Positions 1 to 11,689 of a stretch of DNA of 64,000 nucleotides are shown piece by piece; the stretch's first letter is position 1, and each line of letters opens with the position of its first letter. The translations under genes were made by a program, and so were the position numbers. The notes below the pieces were generated by a model. That model did not search any database, was not told the origin of the DNA, and saw only the letters and a program-made list of their open reading frames with translations. The DNA comes from Cyclina sinensis (taxonomy: Eukaryota; Mollusca; Bivalvia; Venerida; Veneridae): positions 24,746,872 through 24,810,871 of the forward strand of contig JAAONU010000004.1 of NCBI GenBank assembly GCA_012932295.1. Reading direction: 5' to 3'.

Positions 1-3000
1 GGAAATTCGTTTTTTTATGGAATAGATTTTCACTCCTTAACATTGTCTGTCGTTAGTATGTAACGTTTAGTGCAAGTCACTTGTCCATCACAAATGTTAA
101 AATTTTAATATCCATATTTAATATGACTAGTGTACTTATATCTGATTTTCGTAATTGTAACGGATTTTCACCCTTAGCTACAAAATTAATCTAATTCGAA
201 AGCTGTCTTGGTTTGATTCAACTATCGATGCTTTTCCATCGGCATACAATATTTTTTGTACAAAAATCCTTGTCTTTTCAACAGTTTTGTATTAGTTTTC
301 AGTATAATGCCTCTAAAATATCTGAATGGACGTGAAGAAAAAAAACCACACGATATAATCCTCTTATTAAAGGAAACAAATAAGCAATAGGACTCAATTA
401 ATTTGCAATAGCCGCTGTCAACTTAGAGAATCCTAGTAGATAGAGTGTTTAAGAAGGCATCCAAAAAGCCATTACGATAGATATTCTAAATGCTACGAAA
501 AACATCATATTCAGTTTGGTTAAAAACAAATGTTGAAGAGTGTGGAATAAATTTGCTTGCAGCAGTCTCTCATATTAAGACTAACGAATGTGCATGCCCT
601 TCTTTTTAGTTCGTGTCAACTTCAACATGAGGAGCATTAAATGATTGCCAAACAATACATGATTGAATGAGATCAGGCTGCAGAAGTGGTACATTGTTAG
701 TTATATATTTTCCACATTACTGCATTTTCCTAATATGCTTAGAGAGTCATTTCTAATATAAGTGTATGGAATGGCGTTATTGGAAAGGTCATCCAAATAG
801 TTGCGGGCGGCATCCATTTTTGAGTATCGAACTGAAGTTAAACAATAACTTCAAATATCTTTAGAATTAGTCTCTAATAATTTTTTTGCGCATGTTCTGC
901 TTGAAAATACGAATTCAGGAAAAAGAAGTATAACCTTGCGTTTTTAAAAGTTTCCACTAGATGACCTTACACCTGTTAACCTTTGCAATGTCCATATTAA
1001 AGTAGCTTCAGTTGAAGCATACCATTCCCAAGACATGACTACTTGAATTTTATTGTGAGCATGCTGATGTCTCTTGTACTTCTTTTTTTAAAAGAACTTA
1101 CTTGTTGTTTTTATGTTTTAAAGCTGTTCGTATTTTGTTACATTGAAACTAAACATTCCCGTTCCTCTTTCCACTGGTATCATTAATGATTAATGTTATA
1201 ACATTAACTGTCGATTTTGCGTCTGTTTTTCTGTGACTGCTCTGTAAACTTAAGACAAATGTAAAGTTAGAAATCAACAATAGAGAATCTCTGAGTCAAC
1301 TAATATCTTAATTGCAATAAATATTTATCAATAAAGTTAATCAGTAAATTACAGATTGCTGAAAGCGATAAACTAAGTATGTATTACCATTAAAACTGTG
1401 CAGCTAAATACATCCAATATTACTATTACTAAATAGCAGTCGTTATTGGTAGGCTAATAGGAAAGGAAAAATATTGCCATCTATTGATAAAGATTGAAAT
1501 ATATAACGACTATAGTGCGACCGATTATTACACCGAAAATTCCCACCTACTAGTGCACGAACAAAACACGAAAATTCACGTAAAACTATAAACTTACTAT
1601 TTAACAATTCTTGTGCTTAAAAAAACTTTATTTCATTTGCATTTATTTCATTTCCGACTTCCGGTCGAATGAGGTAATTTCACATGATGATAAGATTTTA
1701 AAGTCAGGCACGCAACAAAGCATAATCAAATACATGAAAAAAGCATGTTTTTGCTTTGTTGCACAGTCTTAAGGGTTTGAGATTTTCGTATGTTCAGTTG
1801 AAATTTCATCCATCAGAATAATCAGTCCTCTTTCACAATACGGACCGTTTCTTTCAACTTGTAAATTCATATTTTAATCAGCTGGAAGGAAAAATAATAT
1901 GCCTAAGCAGACACCAGTCTCAAACGTTATTAAAACACTAACACGCTGTTTCTTTTCATTAGTTTGTCATCATTGATACTTTATTCTGCTCTCTGGAAAG
2001 AAAGAGTTTAAAGTTTCTTATCACCTCTTTAAATACAAAGATAAATCATGTTAAACGTCTTGTACAAATCACACCATAAAATACAGGCAAGAAACTCAAA
2101 ACGCTTTTGTCTTTAAATGATTAATCATACAGGTATGACAATGGCTATTGCATAGATTTTGAAAAGAAAGCTGCGTTTTAATGATATCAAATTGATTGAA
2201 TTACCAGTTTCAATCACTGATTGTACAGACTAGGGAATAAAGATTGCCCGCTTGTGTCTCTAGATACGTCAATATAATGAACATAAATTCACAAGATTAC
2301 GAACCTTTACTTCCGTGATAAATCCACGTTATAGTTAAGAAGTCTTTTCTCAGAATAATTTATCTTAAACCTTAACGATTCGTCTATCTTATTGAATACT
2401 TGACGAAGCAGAAAATATCACGGCATAGGAAAAAACGATGCGATAAATTTCAGAAATCTTCTTGCGAAGCCTACAGCTGACGAATCTGTCTTGATTGAAT
2501 GCATTTTACCAAAGCAGATAATACGATTTTTTCCCCAGCTAAATGATCAGATATTGAAAATGAAGGACGTTGCAAGCAGTGATAAACTTCGAATGCTGTA
2601 CGTTGAGTCTGCTGTTTACTGTCTGCGGTTACGAATACCCGTACTGTTTTAGGGAGTTATCTTTCCTATGATGTATGTATGTGCTTAAATAAATAAAAAA
2701 TACAAAAAGAGGAAAGAAATTGAGACCGATTAGCTCTGTCATCTTACAGACAATCTGTAAAAGTTTGTGCAAAACGTGTAAATAATACCATAAATGGTTT
2801 TGTGGACATATCTAAATTTGACAGTGGCATATGTATAGCCTATCGAATTTCATTTTTTACTTATATCAAAAGATAATCACATCTAAATAATGAACATATA
2901 ATGCGGAATTGAGATATTATATTATATTATATAATAAGGGGTTGGTTTTCTTAACAGAAAGTATTAAATGAACACTACAGATACCTAACAGTGTATTCAT

Positions 3001-3832
3001 TCATGAATGCCTTACTCCGCCTCATTCATGGTACATGTTCATATCAGTAAAAAAGTAATTGTAAGTAAGTTTCTGAACTTACCACACTAAGCTTTAAAAA
3101 ATGTCTGACCTTTACATTCATTATATCGACAGCTCAACATTTGTTTAAATTGATAATAATCGTTATTTTACCATGTACAAAATGTGCACTGGGAAATAAT
3201 TCATTTCTGTTTATTCTTGATAATTGTCGTGTTATTAAATTGCTGCTTGTTGATGTCTGTATGTACATTTTACCGAAACTTACGTGCATGCTTACTTTAT
3301 GTCATAATAAGATGGTAGTGTTCAACAAAGATTGTTTCCTGTAAAATGTAGATTTAATATCAAAACAAGCAGATCGAGTATTTTTCATATATTTCCGGTT
3401 AAACAACCAGATGTAAAATTGTGGAACGTTACTGTTTAACATACAGTAGTTTAAAGTAAGTGCGTGAAGTAAAATGCGTATTAATGAGTGCATGACCATG
3501 CAAATTTTGTGGCAATGCTAGAAATTAACTGAACAAAATATATGAAATTTATGATGTTATCTTATTATCTTTTAAGCAAAACTTAAAGGCAAACAATCAA
3601 TTTAATTCTAATTCTCACTTTTAAAGCAGCTTTATTGATCAAGTGGTTCAAAACACGTAATTTGAGAATTAATACTATCAAATATGTTAAGTTAGTGTTA
3701 TACAAGGTATAGTTATGGAGAAAAAAAATATTTAATTGAACCCAGATTAGACGGACTTTCGAGGTTATATTCCTTTAGTTTATAATTAAACGGTAACTTG
3801 AAGTTAATATTTCAATTATAATAAACGACGAC
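1..3832. other. AT-rich non-coding stretch (start of copy A)
   Basis: No ORF with codon-like structure, no tRNA and no clean transposon end was found here. The only structure is the homology to copy A' described separately. A segment at about 2075-2995 is absent from A' and could be an insertion in A or a deletion in A'. No terminal repeats were seen at its edges. Confidence 0.5.
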
Positions 3833-4432
3833 ATAGAAAGAACTAGAACTGTGTCCAAAGGACACGGATGCCCCCACTGTGGAGATGTGCTCGTAAACAA
3901 GAGCAGCTTCATTTAATGTCTACAAAATTCTGTTCTTATCATAGCATTTCAGTTGAAATTTCCTCAATTCATTTATTAATGATAAAAAAGTCACCTAACT
4001 CTTGAGGCATTATTTTTGGTCTCTTTACAGATGGAATACAATATTAGTGTCTGAATAAAACTGAATTTTGAAACACATGTATGTCTCCTTTACTTCCATC
4101 TACACATTAAAGTTGTTCATCCCTGGAAGTTTAAGCAAAATCTGCCATCCGGTTTAAGAGGAGTTGCGTTCACAAAATTTCTACATAGTATATAGTGAAA
4201 AAATCAACAAAGGGCCATAATTCTGTTAAATTTGGTCGCAGCGAAAATTCCTTCCTTTACTACCATCTACACATTAAGGTTGTTCATCCCTGGAAGTTTA
4301 AGCAAAATCTGCCATCCAGTTTAAGAGGAGTTGCGTTCACAAGATTTCGGGACGTACGGACAGACGTACGGACGGACGGACAAGTGCAACGCTATATGCT
4401 CCCCACTTTGTGGGGGCATAAAAACTCCTGTC
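3833..4432 (+). mobile_element. Non-autonomous repeat element ending in GGGGGCATAAAA
   Basis: It begins near a motif containing GTGTCCAAAGGACACGGATG followed by CCCCC, and ends in a run of gacgtacggacggac repeats and then CCCCACTTTGTGGGGGCATAAAA. A module of about 100 bp occurs twice (about 4082-4183 and 4251-4345, offset about 169 bp). The same terminal phrase closes the elements at 8746-9577 and, reversed, at 37770-38098. No coding capacity is seen. The A' copy has no counterpart between about 15905 and 15932. Confidence 0.6.
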
Positions 4433-5190
4433 GTCGGCGGTATTAACCTAAACTGTGTAGAAACGATTAGTCGTTTAATGAGACAAGTTCTATAGTGTAC
4501 ATTTTCTGTTTTCTTCAAAATCAGGAAATCAACGGGATGTTGACAGGAAAATCTGTTCAGCCTTTACTCAAAAAAATAAATAATGGAATATGTTCCAACA
4601 GCAAAGATTCTACGATGGTATTCCCCTCGTTTCAAAATAACCCAGTAATTGTCAGCTGTGTTTTTTATGAATATCTTAGAATAATGTATAATAACAGATT
4701 TATAGGAATAATAGTTGGAAATTTTAATTTATTGCACAAGGGCAAGTATCGATCCATTAAAACGCTTTTCATAGAAAATAGCAGTTAGGTTAAAGAAACA
4801 CTTAAAACACGTTTAAACAGGAATGTTCCTTTTAGTTTTATTATTTACGAGGAACACCCAGTATACACTCTTACCTTTACATAAATCCAAATAAAAAACT
4901 CTATGCATAAATTCGAAATATTAAATAATTTCGACTCGTACGTTCCTGAATTTGGTTAATACATTTTGCAGTTTGTCTGAATCAGTGGAATGCTATTAGG
5001 CTGTTTTAAATGCTACAGATTGTTAAAACTCAGCATCCTAAATTAAGTTTAATTTCAATTTAAGAATCACTTAGCGGGAATTCTTATTTCAGTTCAACTT
5101 TGTATATGTAATCGTCTAGATTTATAAGTTTGGAAACACCATATAAAACAAAATGTGATACTTAACATATTATAAATGCTACATCTTCTT
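4433..5190. other. Copy-A sequence without a recognised gene
   Basis: It contains an open frame of 97 codons (4495-4788). The matching A' segment at 15932-16090 has frame-breaking differences, so it is judged non-coding. Nothing else was recognised. Confidence 0.4.
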
Positions 5191-5394
5191 TTAAAGTCCC
5201 AGGATCACATGTAGTTTATATTTTACCAAGAAAAATAAAATGTCTAACCGGCAGGAATTACCCTTTTTATTGTTCCAAAATCCTTTTTTTATCAAGAAAA
5301 ACACACGTCAACATTGTTTTAGAGGGAAAAGAAAATGATTTGATCATTATCTATCAGAACATTTGTTTGTCTATATGTGATACTGGGACTTTAA
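5191..5394. mobile_element. Palindromic MITE with TTAAAGTCCCAG ends
   Basis: The left end (5191-5214) and the reverse complement of the right end (5371-5394) match at 22 of 24 positions, beginning TTAAAGTCCCAG. Both ends carry TTAA, which fits a piggyBac-type TTAA target duplication, although TTAA may simply be part of the palindrome. The interior of about 155 bp is non-coding. A diverged relative starts at 25083. The element lies in the segment absent from copy A'. Confidence 0.55.
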
Positions 5395-5628
5395 AGTAAC
5401 TGACTCACAGATGGATCGACGATGCATAAAAAAGTAAACGTTTATAGATAAAAAATCTGGTTGTAGTTTTGAAGAATGTATCTAAACTAAGTAAATCTCT
5501 CAGTTTTAAATAGAGAAACACATCATAATATAAAGTGTTTCACATTTCTATTGATAACACTTTTACCCCGTTAGTCACGGGGTAGGTACTTTGTTTGCAT
5601 TATTAATTTTGACATTTTTAAGAACATT

Positions 5629-5712
5629 CCTTAGTGGCTCAGTGGTCTAGGTTGTTGCTCCTAATTTTACTGTCTTGAAGGGGCATGGGTTCGAATCCTG
5701 TTACTTCTCAAT
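5629..5712 (+). repeat. tRNA-derived SINE head
   Basis: RNA polymerase III box A-like sequence TGGCTCAGTGGTCTA lies at 5635-5649 and a perfect box B, GGTTCGAATCC, at 5688-5698, a tRNA-like spacing. The acceptor stem does not pair well and the body is A/T-rich, so a SINE head or tRNA pseudogene is more likely than a functional tRNA. Confidence 0.55.
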
Positions 5713-6194
5713 GATTTAAAAGAAAAAAGAAATTTAAGCTGAATTTTGTTAGTCAGTCGCTTGAAATGTAGAAGTTGAATGTTACAGAGTTACATTTAGG
5801 TACATTTTGTACGACTGTACCCTACAGTTTACAAGTTACACGAACTATAACTAAAAGTATGCTCAAGATGCATTCATATTTTGCAATTTAAACAGAGAAA
5901 AATGAATCGGTGTTACAAAAGGCAACTCTTGAAAATAATTCACTGATGTCTGACCAATTTGTCAGCTGTACTTATTTGGCTGGTCGAAGAATGTTTGAAG
6001 CATTAAAGTCAATACTGGCAACTTTTCAGACTAATGCATCTACGGCGACTTACTTGTGTTTTACGTGCGGATGCCATTTTACTTTTACAGTTATTGTAAC
6101 CAGTCGCTGTAGTATTTGAATGTGCCCAACAGTTTAAATGATGATTGTTTAACGAGACAGAATTATTTAAACATGTGTGATTATAAACAGCTAC

Positions 6195-6940
6195 CGCTTT
6201 GTTTATCCGTCGACCGTCTGTCTGTCTGTCCGTCTGTCCGCACGTCCGACACGCTTTTTGTCAAGACCATAACTAAAACAACTAATAAATATATCAACAT
6301 GGAACTTCATAAGTGGATAAATTTCACTGAGTAAATGTGCAGTGCATAAGATATATAACGCTGCACTTCATAGTTTTGGAGTTTAGTTTTCATACTTTCT
6401 TTCTCCGGAGCGTAACTCAAATACCAAAAGAGATATCAATATAAAATATCATTGGTAAATATATCTTATTAAGGGGAAGTACAATGCCTAAAAACAGTAA
6501 CCTCCATTGTGTTTTTAGTTATTGCTCTATGTAAATTTTCGTATCCTATTTTTGTCTGGCGCATAACTCTAAGACTATAACAGGTATCAAAATGAAACTT
6601 GATATGTAAATAGATCTCATTGTTGAAAAGTGAAAATGCATAAAAACCTTTACTCTCCTTTGTGCTTTCTCTCTTGAGTTATTGTTCTTTGATAAATTGT
6701 TCATACCTTATTTTTTGTCCAGCACAAAATTTAAAAACTTCAAAGATGAATCAGCTTGAAGTTTCATGAAGAGAAGTGCGATGCACAAGAACTGTATCTC
6801 TCTTTTGCGTAAATTTGGAGTTATTGCTCTTTGTAAACTTTCATATTTCTTTTTTGTCCGGACCATAACTTGTACACCATATATCATATCTTTTTGGCCT
6901 ATTTATTTAGGTATAGTTTCTTTTCAGAAACATCTGTGTA
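6195..6940. repeat. Decayed tandem array of about 150-bp modules
   Basis: After a (gtct/gtcc)n run at 6218-6250, a module containing 'ttgtc(c/t)gg.gcataactc' followed by 'gagttattgctctttgtaaa' recurs near 6255, 6398, 6555, 6715 and 6855. Each is about 140-160 bp and strongly diverged. The style is typical of decayed mollusc repeats. The modules contain many stops, and no coding sequence or clean ends were found. Confidence 0.5.
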
Positions 6941-6984
6941 CATAATTTCCTAACATACATTATATAGAATTTCAGTGATTTGTG

Positions 6985-6992
6985 ATTAAAAC
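6985..6992 (+). repeat. Target site duplication (left) of the hAT-type element
   Basis: ATTAAAAC immediately precedes the terminal TAGGGATG and is repeated exactly at 8004-8011 after the right terminus. Confidence 0.8.
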
Positions 6993-8003
6993 TAGGGATG
7001 TAAGTGAACGTTCGAACGTTCGAAAGTTCGGATCCGATGCCGAACGTTCGAATGTATTTTTGGCATTCGAATGTTTAGAAAAAAAATCTATCATTTTTGT
7101 TTTCACGGGAAAATGAAATCATGAAGTGTTGAAGAAGTAAGAAAGGCGTTATAATCAGGTGAATTCACACCTATTGTTGCTTTAACACCTCTGTTAACTC
7201 GTCTGGTCAGACGACCGTAAACTTCCGTCATCTAATGTTGGTGACCTGTGCTTTAAGCAAGTGTCACCTACAATAGCTAATTCAAAAGGTACTGGTATGT
7301 CTGTGTCAGAGTGTCGAGTCTGTGGTCAAACTAGGAAACAGAAGGAAGAAGTTAAATACACAGACGTGTCAGTCAGTTACTGGCACTAACCCCGATTTTA
7401 CTTTATTGTGGCGCGATTTTCGGATTTATTTTATTCTCTCGCAAATTCTCTAACAGTTCACATCCGTAACGCTTATAATCAGTCAAAATGTCAACCATAA
7501 CTTGGGCTTCGTCTCAATTTCTTTTTCTTTTAGACCTTCTAAGTATAAATTTAAATCAAAAGGTGATTTACCCATTAAGGATACCGGATACCGAGAAATA
7601 CACATTGTGTCAATGAATTGGAAACACTCGGATCTTATCGAGTTAACCACGTCGAGAAGCAATCTCCTGGCAGTGATCTCCCCTTCACTGTTAAATTTAG
7701 CTGGATTTCAGAAATTATTTTTTATTCTTTTTTCTTCAGTTATTTTTGGAATTGCATCGATTTAACATGCCTTGATGTAATGAAATTGAAAAAAACTTTA
7801 ACATTTTGTTTATTTACGTTCGACTATCATCACGTGACATGCCTTTGTACTGAATGGAAAGTAAACGCTGCATGGAGTTTGGCCGAGAAGTTCGTGAAAA
7901 CACTGTGTAACTATTGAGTACGAGTGATTCGAACGTTCGAACGTTCGAATGCAAAATGATCCGAACATTCGAATGCTAAAATGAACAAATTTTGCCATCC
8001 CTA
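6993..8003. mobile_element. hAT-type non-autonomous DNA transposon
   Basis: The element is 1,011 bp with termini TAGGGATG...CATCCCTA, flanked by exact 8-bp duplications ATTAAAAC. An 8-bp duplication and short imperfect terminal repeats are hallmarks of the hAT superfamily. Both subterminal regions carry clusters of the palindromic motif GAACGTTCGAA (about 7009-7070 and 7928-7975), likely transposase binding repeats. The interior has only short open frames, up to 99 codons, with no DDE or dimerisation domain. A 31-codon frame near 7296 has a CxxC pair, too little to call a BED finger. It would have depended on a transposase supplied in trans. Confidence 0.8.
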
Positions 8004-8011
8004 ATTAAAAC
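8004..8011 (+). repeat. Target site duplication (right) of the hAT-type element
   Basis: Exact second copy of ATTAAAAC, directly after CATCCCTA. Confidence 0.8.
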
Positions 8012-8745
8012 AAATGTGTATTTACAATGCAGTATGTCACTATACGAACAATTTCAAATAATACTATTTCACTTTGCTTAACACGTCGTTCCATCCATTT
8101 CTGTACCCATTATGAATGTCAATTCCATTCGGGTTACTTTAAGCACAATAAACTACATTTCGTTGTTTTCCTCTACTTAGTTCTAAATCATATGAAATAA
8201 AGCACTTCAGGGAGTATTAACCGGTCTCTTGTCTCTGAAAATAAGTTTCATGTTCATTTTCAAAAGAAGTATTACATGTTACGGTCCGAAAAAATCTGCA
8301 ATTCTATTAAAATTCGCCATAGTGCTTATGGTTGCATTTATGTTATTTTGTATCAATTCCATTCATTGTCGGTTGCGTACAGCAGTAGTATCATTTTCTG
8401 TAAGTTCCCTAATTGCTGATAGATTTCCAAAATCCCTTTAGGCTGCGAAGTGCCAATAACCTCAGTTTGAAGCCGTTGTGTTATCATTTTATCAAATTAG
8501 CTCAGCTTATTAGATGACAAGAAAAAGTCAGACGGGTACAAGCGGATACATTTCCGAAGTCGTTTTGCCTTCTTGTTCAGTCAAAGACTGCAACAGTTGT
8601 AACTTAACGATCTTAGTTTAAAAGAAATTGTTTCTTTATAAACAAAAGGCAGGCCAGTTGAACGACGGCTGTTTAGTAGACCACATCAACCGATGATATA
8701 CTGTATTTGTATTTTATCGACTAATTCTAAATAAAAATAATAAAA

Positions 8746-9577
8746 ACAAGAGATCATTGTAAAACGTAAGTCCCTAGCGCCCCATCCATAGAGGCAGCCA
8801 TGAAGTTTTAAGGAGCTTGGCCCAAGCGCTCTACAGTTATTCATCGGAAACCATTTAGCTTTTCAAGGTTACTGCGACCCTTGACCTTTGACCCAATGAC
8901 CTGAAAAACGATAGTTGTCATCTACTGATCATGACAAACCTACATATTATGTCTGACGAACCAGGGTCAAAGGATTCCCTAGATATTTAACAGAAACTTC
9001 TTGCTTTTCAAGGCTATTGTAACCATAAAAACTACAGGGGTCATCTAATATTCATGACCAACCTAAGTTTTGAGGAGCTGAGCCCAAGCGTTCTATAGTA
9101 AATGTTCGCAAAACATTTTGATATACAAGGTCACTGTGACCTTTACTTTTGACATGGTAACCTGAAAAGCCACAGGGATCATTTACTGATCAAAACTAAC
9201 CTATATACCAAATTTGAGGGAACCTGGGACCCAGGATCACTGTGACCTTGATCTTTGACCTGGTGACCTGAAAAACTATAGCGGTGATCTACTGTCATGA
9301 CAACCTACGAACTAAGTTTGAGGACTCTAGGTCCAAGCGTTCTATAGTAATTGATCGGAAACTATTTTGCTTTTCAAGGTCACTGTCACCTTGACCTTTT
9401 GTTTGACCTAATGACCTAAAAACTATCGGGGTCATATTCTGGTCATGGTCAACCCACCTACAATGTCTGAGGAAGGTGGGTCTATGGATTCTCTAGATAT
9501 TGATTGGAAACAAAAGTGTCTACCGACCGACATGTGCAAGATAATATACCCATCATCTTCGATGTGGGGCATAAAAA
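8746..9577 (+). mobile_element. Repeat element 'CAAGAGATC...GGGGCATAAAA' with internal modules
   Basis: It starts at ACAAGAGATCATTG and ends in gtggggcataaaa. Inside, a module of the type 'ctatagtaa.tgatcggaaa..cttttcaaggtcactgtgacctt(t)gacc' recurs about three to four times with decay. Copy A' reads straight through the site (around 16380-16395), so this is a real insertion or a precise loss. ATAAAAA occurs at both edges (8740-8746 and 9571-9577), possibly a target duplication but low in complexity. The 82-codon frame at 9445-9693 crosses the edge of the element and is not a gene. Confidence 0.65.
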
Positions 9578-10499
9578 TGAAAAAGAGCATACGTTCGGAA
9601 AAAACAAAAACAAATACCCTACGACATGTAGAAACAAAAAATTGTTCATTTCATAAATATCGTTATCCATCAGCAAAACATCTGCATATATGATATAAAG
9701 TATAGTGCATTCAATTTATTTGTTATATCAAAAATTGCCACTTACACGTGGATATTGGGTAAAGATTCGTTTAATATTACTCAATGTTGTATGATTTTGA
9801 TTGAAATTAATGGTTGTAACTTTCATGGTATGCCTCTTAGAAACAGTGCAGTATTCAGAAATGAAAACCTTTACCATTGAAAAGTTTTTGTCTTCGGTAT
9901 AATATTGGTGTTCAGGATATGATTTAGTCCTTATTTATGCTTTTATAAAACTGGCCGCGCTGCAGTCATATTATTTCTGACAATCCGGAAAACAGGCGAT
10001 CATCTGTTCTGTTGCAATTTAGCATTTTATTCAGAAGACATGATGAAGCGTAGACACGTAATTAAATGAACTATCACAGACTGTAAGATAAATGTCAGAA
10101 AAAGACAATTAACGGGATCATTCAAGTCCATTTAAAATTCACCGACCTACGCGGAACCTGAGATGATTTAATATAAGTAACCGATTCTCAGTAATGTACG
10201 TTAAAGCATACTAGTATGTAATAATGACTCAAGTTAATGTTGCAGGAAAAAAATCCTTTTGTAAAAATCTTATCATAGTTCACTGCTTTTATTTCTCTGT
10301 TTCTACAAAATTTGCACGGATGAGGTCCGCATTTCTTTGTATGAGTTTAGAGATATTCAGCTAATAGACACTAGATTTCTGATTTTCCGTCTTACCGTTG
10401 CTTGTAACATTTATTTCTCATCATAACTTCTGAAAGACTGACATTTATAAAACCTAAAATTAAGATATGATAAAGATCTGTAAAATTCTAAGTTCAAAA

Positions 10500-10660
10500 T
10501 ATTATAAATCAAAAACAAGACACAAAACAAAATTGAAAGCAAATCATTTAATTCCAAAGCCTTAGGTTTCCGCCCTAACATTGCAAATGCAACCTACATG
10601 AAAAAAACACCATTCGGGCATACAATGCTCCGCCCAAGGCTGCTCTTGTTTTACAATAAT
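10500..10660. repeat. Short element bounded by acaag...ctcttgttt
   Basis: About 160 bp lying between acaagacac on the left and gctgctcttgttt on the right, containing 'ccgccctaacattgcaaatg' and 'ctccgcccaaggctg'. The resemblance to other CAAGA-starting repeats in the window suggests a short member of a non-autonomous family. The ends are only weakly inverted, so the class is uncertain. It lies at the junction between copies A and A'. Confidence 0.35.
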
Positions 10661-11689
10661 TTAGTAACATTCTTCTCTGGCCAGGTTTTAGTTGGTCCAC
10701 TCTTTTCAAGAAAAAACAGATAAGCAATAGGACATAATTAATTTGTAATAGGTGCTGTCAACTAAGAGAATCCAAGTAGATGGATTGTTTAGATTAAAGT
10801 GAAAAAATCAAGAAAATCCACATTCAGTAAACACAACCTTTCCACACAGTCAAGTAGAGAAGAAAAACAGAGAATAAATTTTTACATTTCTCTGTTAAAA
10901 AAAGACACCATAAACGATTACCCAAATAAGATCCCGCGAGGTTACCGCCTTTGAACGGTCGGTGGCAATACATTTGCCACTGGGAGGTGGGGGGGGGGGG
11001 TTTAAATTAGACTATTGCTAAATGCTACGAAGTGCATTATCTTTCGAATAAATTTACTGGTAGCATTTTTCATCTATCTTAGATAAATGATTGACAGTGT
11101 CATTTCTAAAGAAGAATTTGTTGAGTGTCGAAAATTTAAAGAAACCTTTGTTAGCTGCAAAATTCTAGCATGTGAGTACTTTTATAAAAAGAAATATATT
11201 TTAAAAGAGATATTCAGAGTTGATGTGAATTGCAAAGCTTGACTTGTTCAAAGCAGTTCCTGTTCATTCAAACGTATGTTCGTGCGCGTCTATATCCTTT
11301 CACAAAAAATAAAAGTTAGCAATGGGAAAATAATCGACGCAGTAAGTTACATTCTGAAATCTTTGTGGTGCTGCCGTAAAAAAGCCTATAATTCACAAAC
11401 AGAATGTACTTTCATGTCACACCAAACTTAAAGAGCATATAACATGATTGCCATAATTTAGGTTTGTTGGCATCCTTCTGTCTATCGAGACAATGGAGTC
11501 TGCACCTGAGTATTTACTTAGTTATGGGTTGTGGAGCCAATACGAGAGCTGCAGCTCCTGCCGCACTTGTTGCAATTGTGATCAGTGGGGAGCAGTGATA
11601 GGCTGGGTTTTCTGCTCCTTGCGGCTCTTCCTTTCCTCGCGCTGGATCTCGCTCTTCTCCTCAGCCTGCTTGACGCCGGTTTTGACATT

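Larger units (their letters stand above)
340..10430 (+). repeat. Segmental duplication, copy A
   Basis: This stretch aligns in the same order and orientation with 10690-17310. Anchor pairs read by eye: 381-450 with 10721-10791; 1133-1440 with 14212-14650; 1590-1740 with 14800-14940; 3020-3340 with 15300-15620; 3540-3605 with 15835-15905; 4605-4760 with 15932-16090; 8425-8745 with 16140-16385; 9590-9900 with 16390-16690; 9960-10330 with 16845-17200. Similarity is moderate, with many substitutions and small indels, so the duplication is old. Segments at about 660-1100, 2075-2995, 3620-4600, 4760-8420 and 8746-9577 have no counterpart in the other copy. No convincing exon is conserved between the copies. 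Confidence 0.85.

Noticed and set aside
4495..4788. 97-codon plus-strand frame
   Set aside because: The duplicated counterpart at 15932-16090 has frame-breaking changes, so there is no sign of coding constraint.
5629..5712. Functional tRNA gene
   Set aside because: Boxes A and B are good but the acceptor stem does not pair convincingly; a SINE head fits better.
7502..7917. Transposase remnant inside the hAT-type element
   Set aside because: The overlapping frames of 87 and 99 codons show no hAT catalytic or dimerisation motif.
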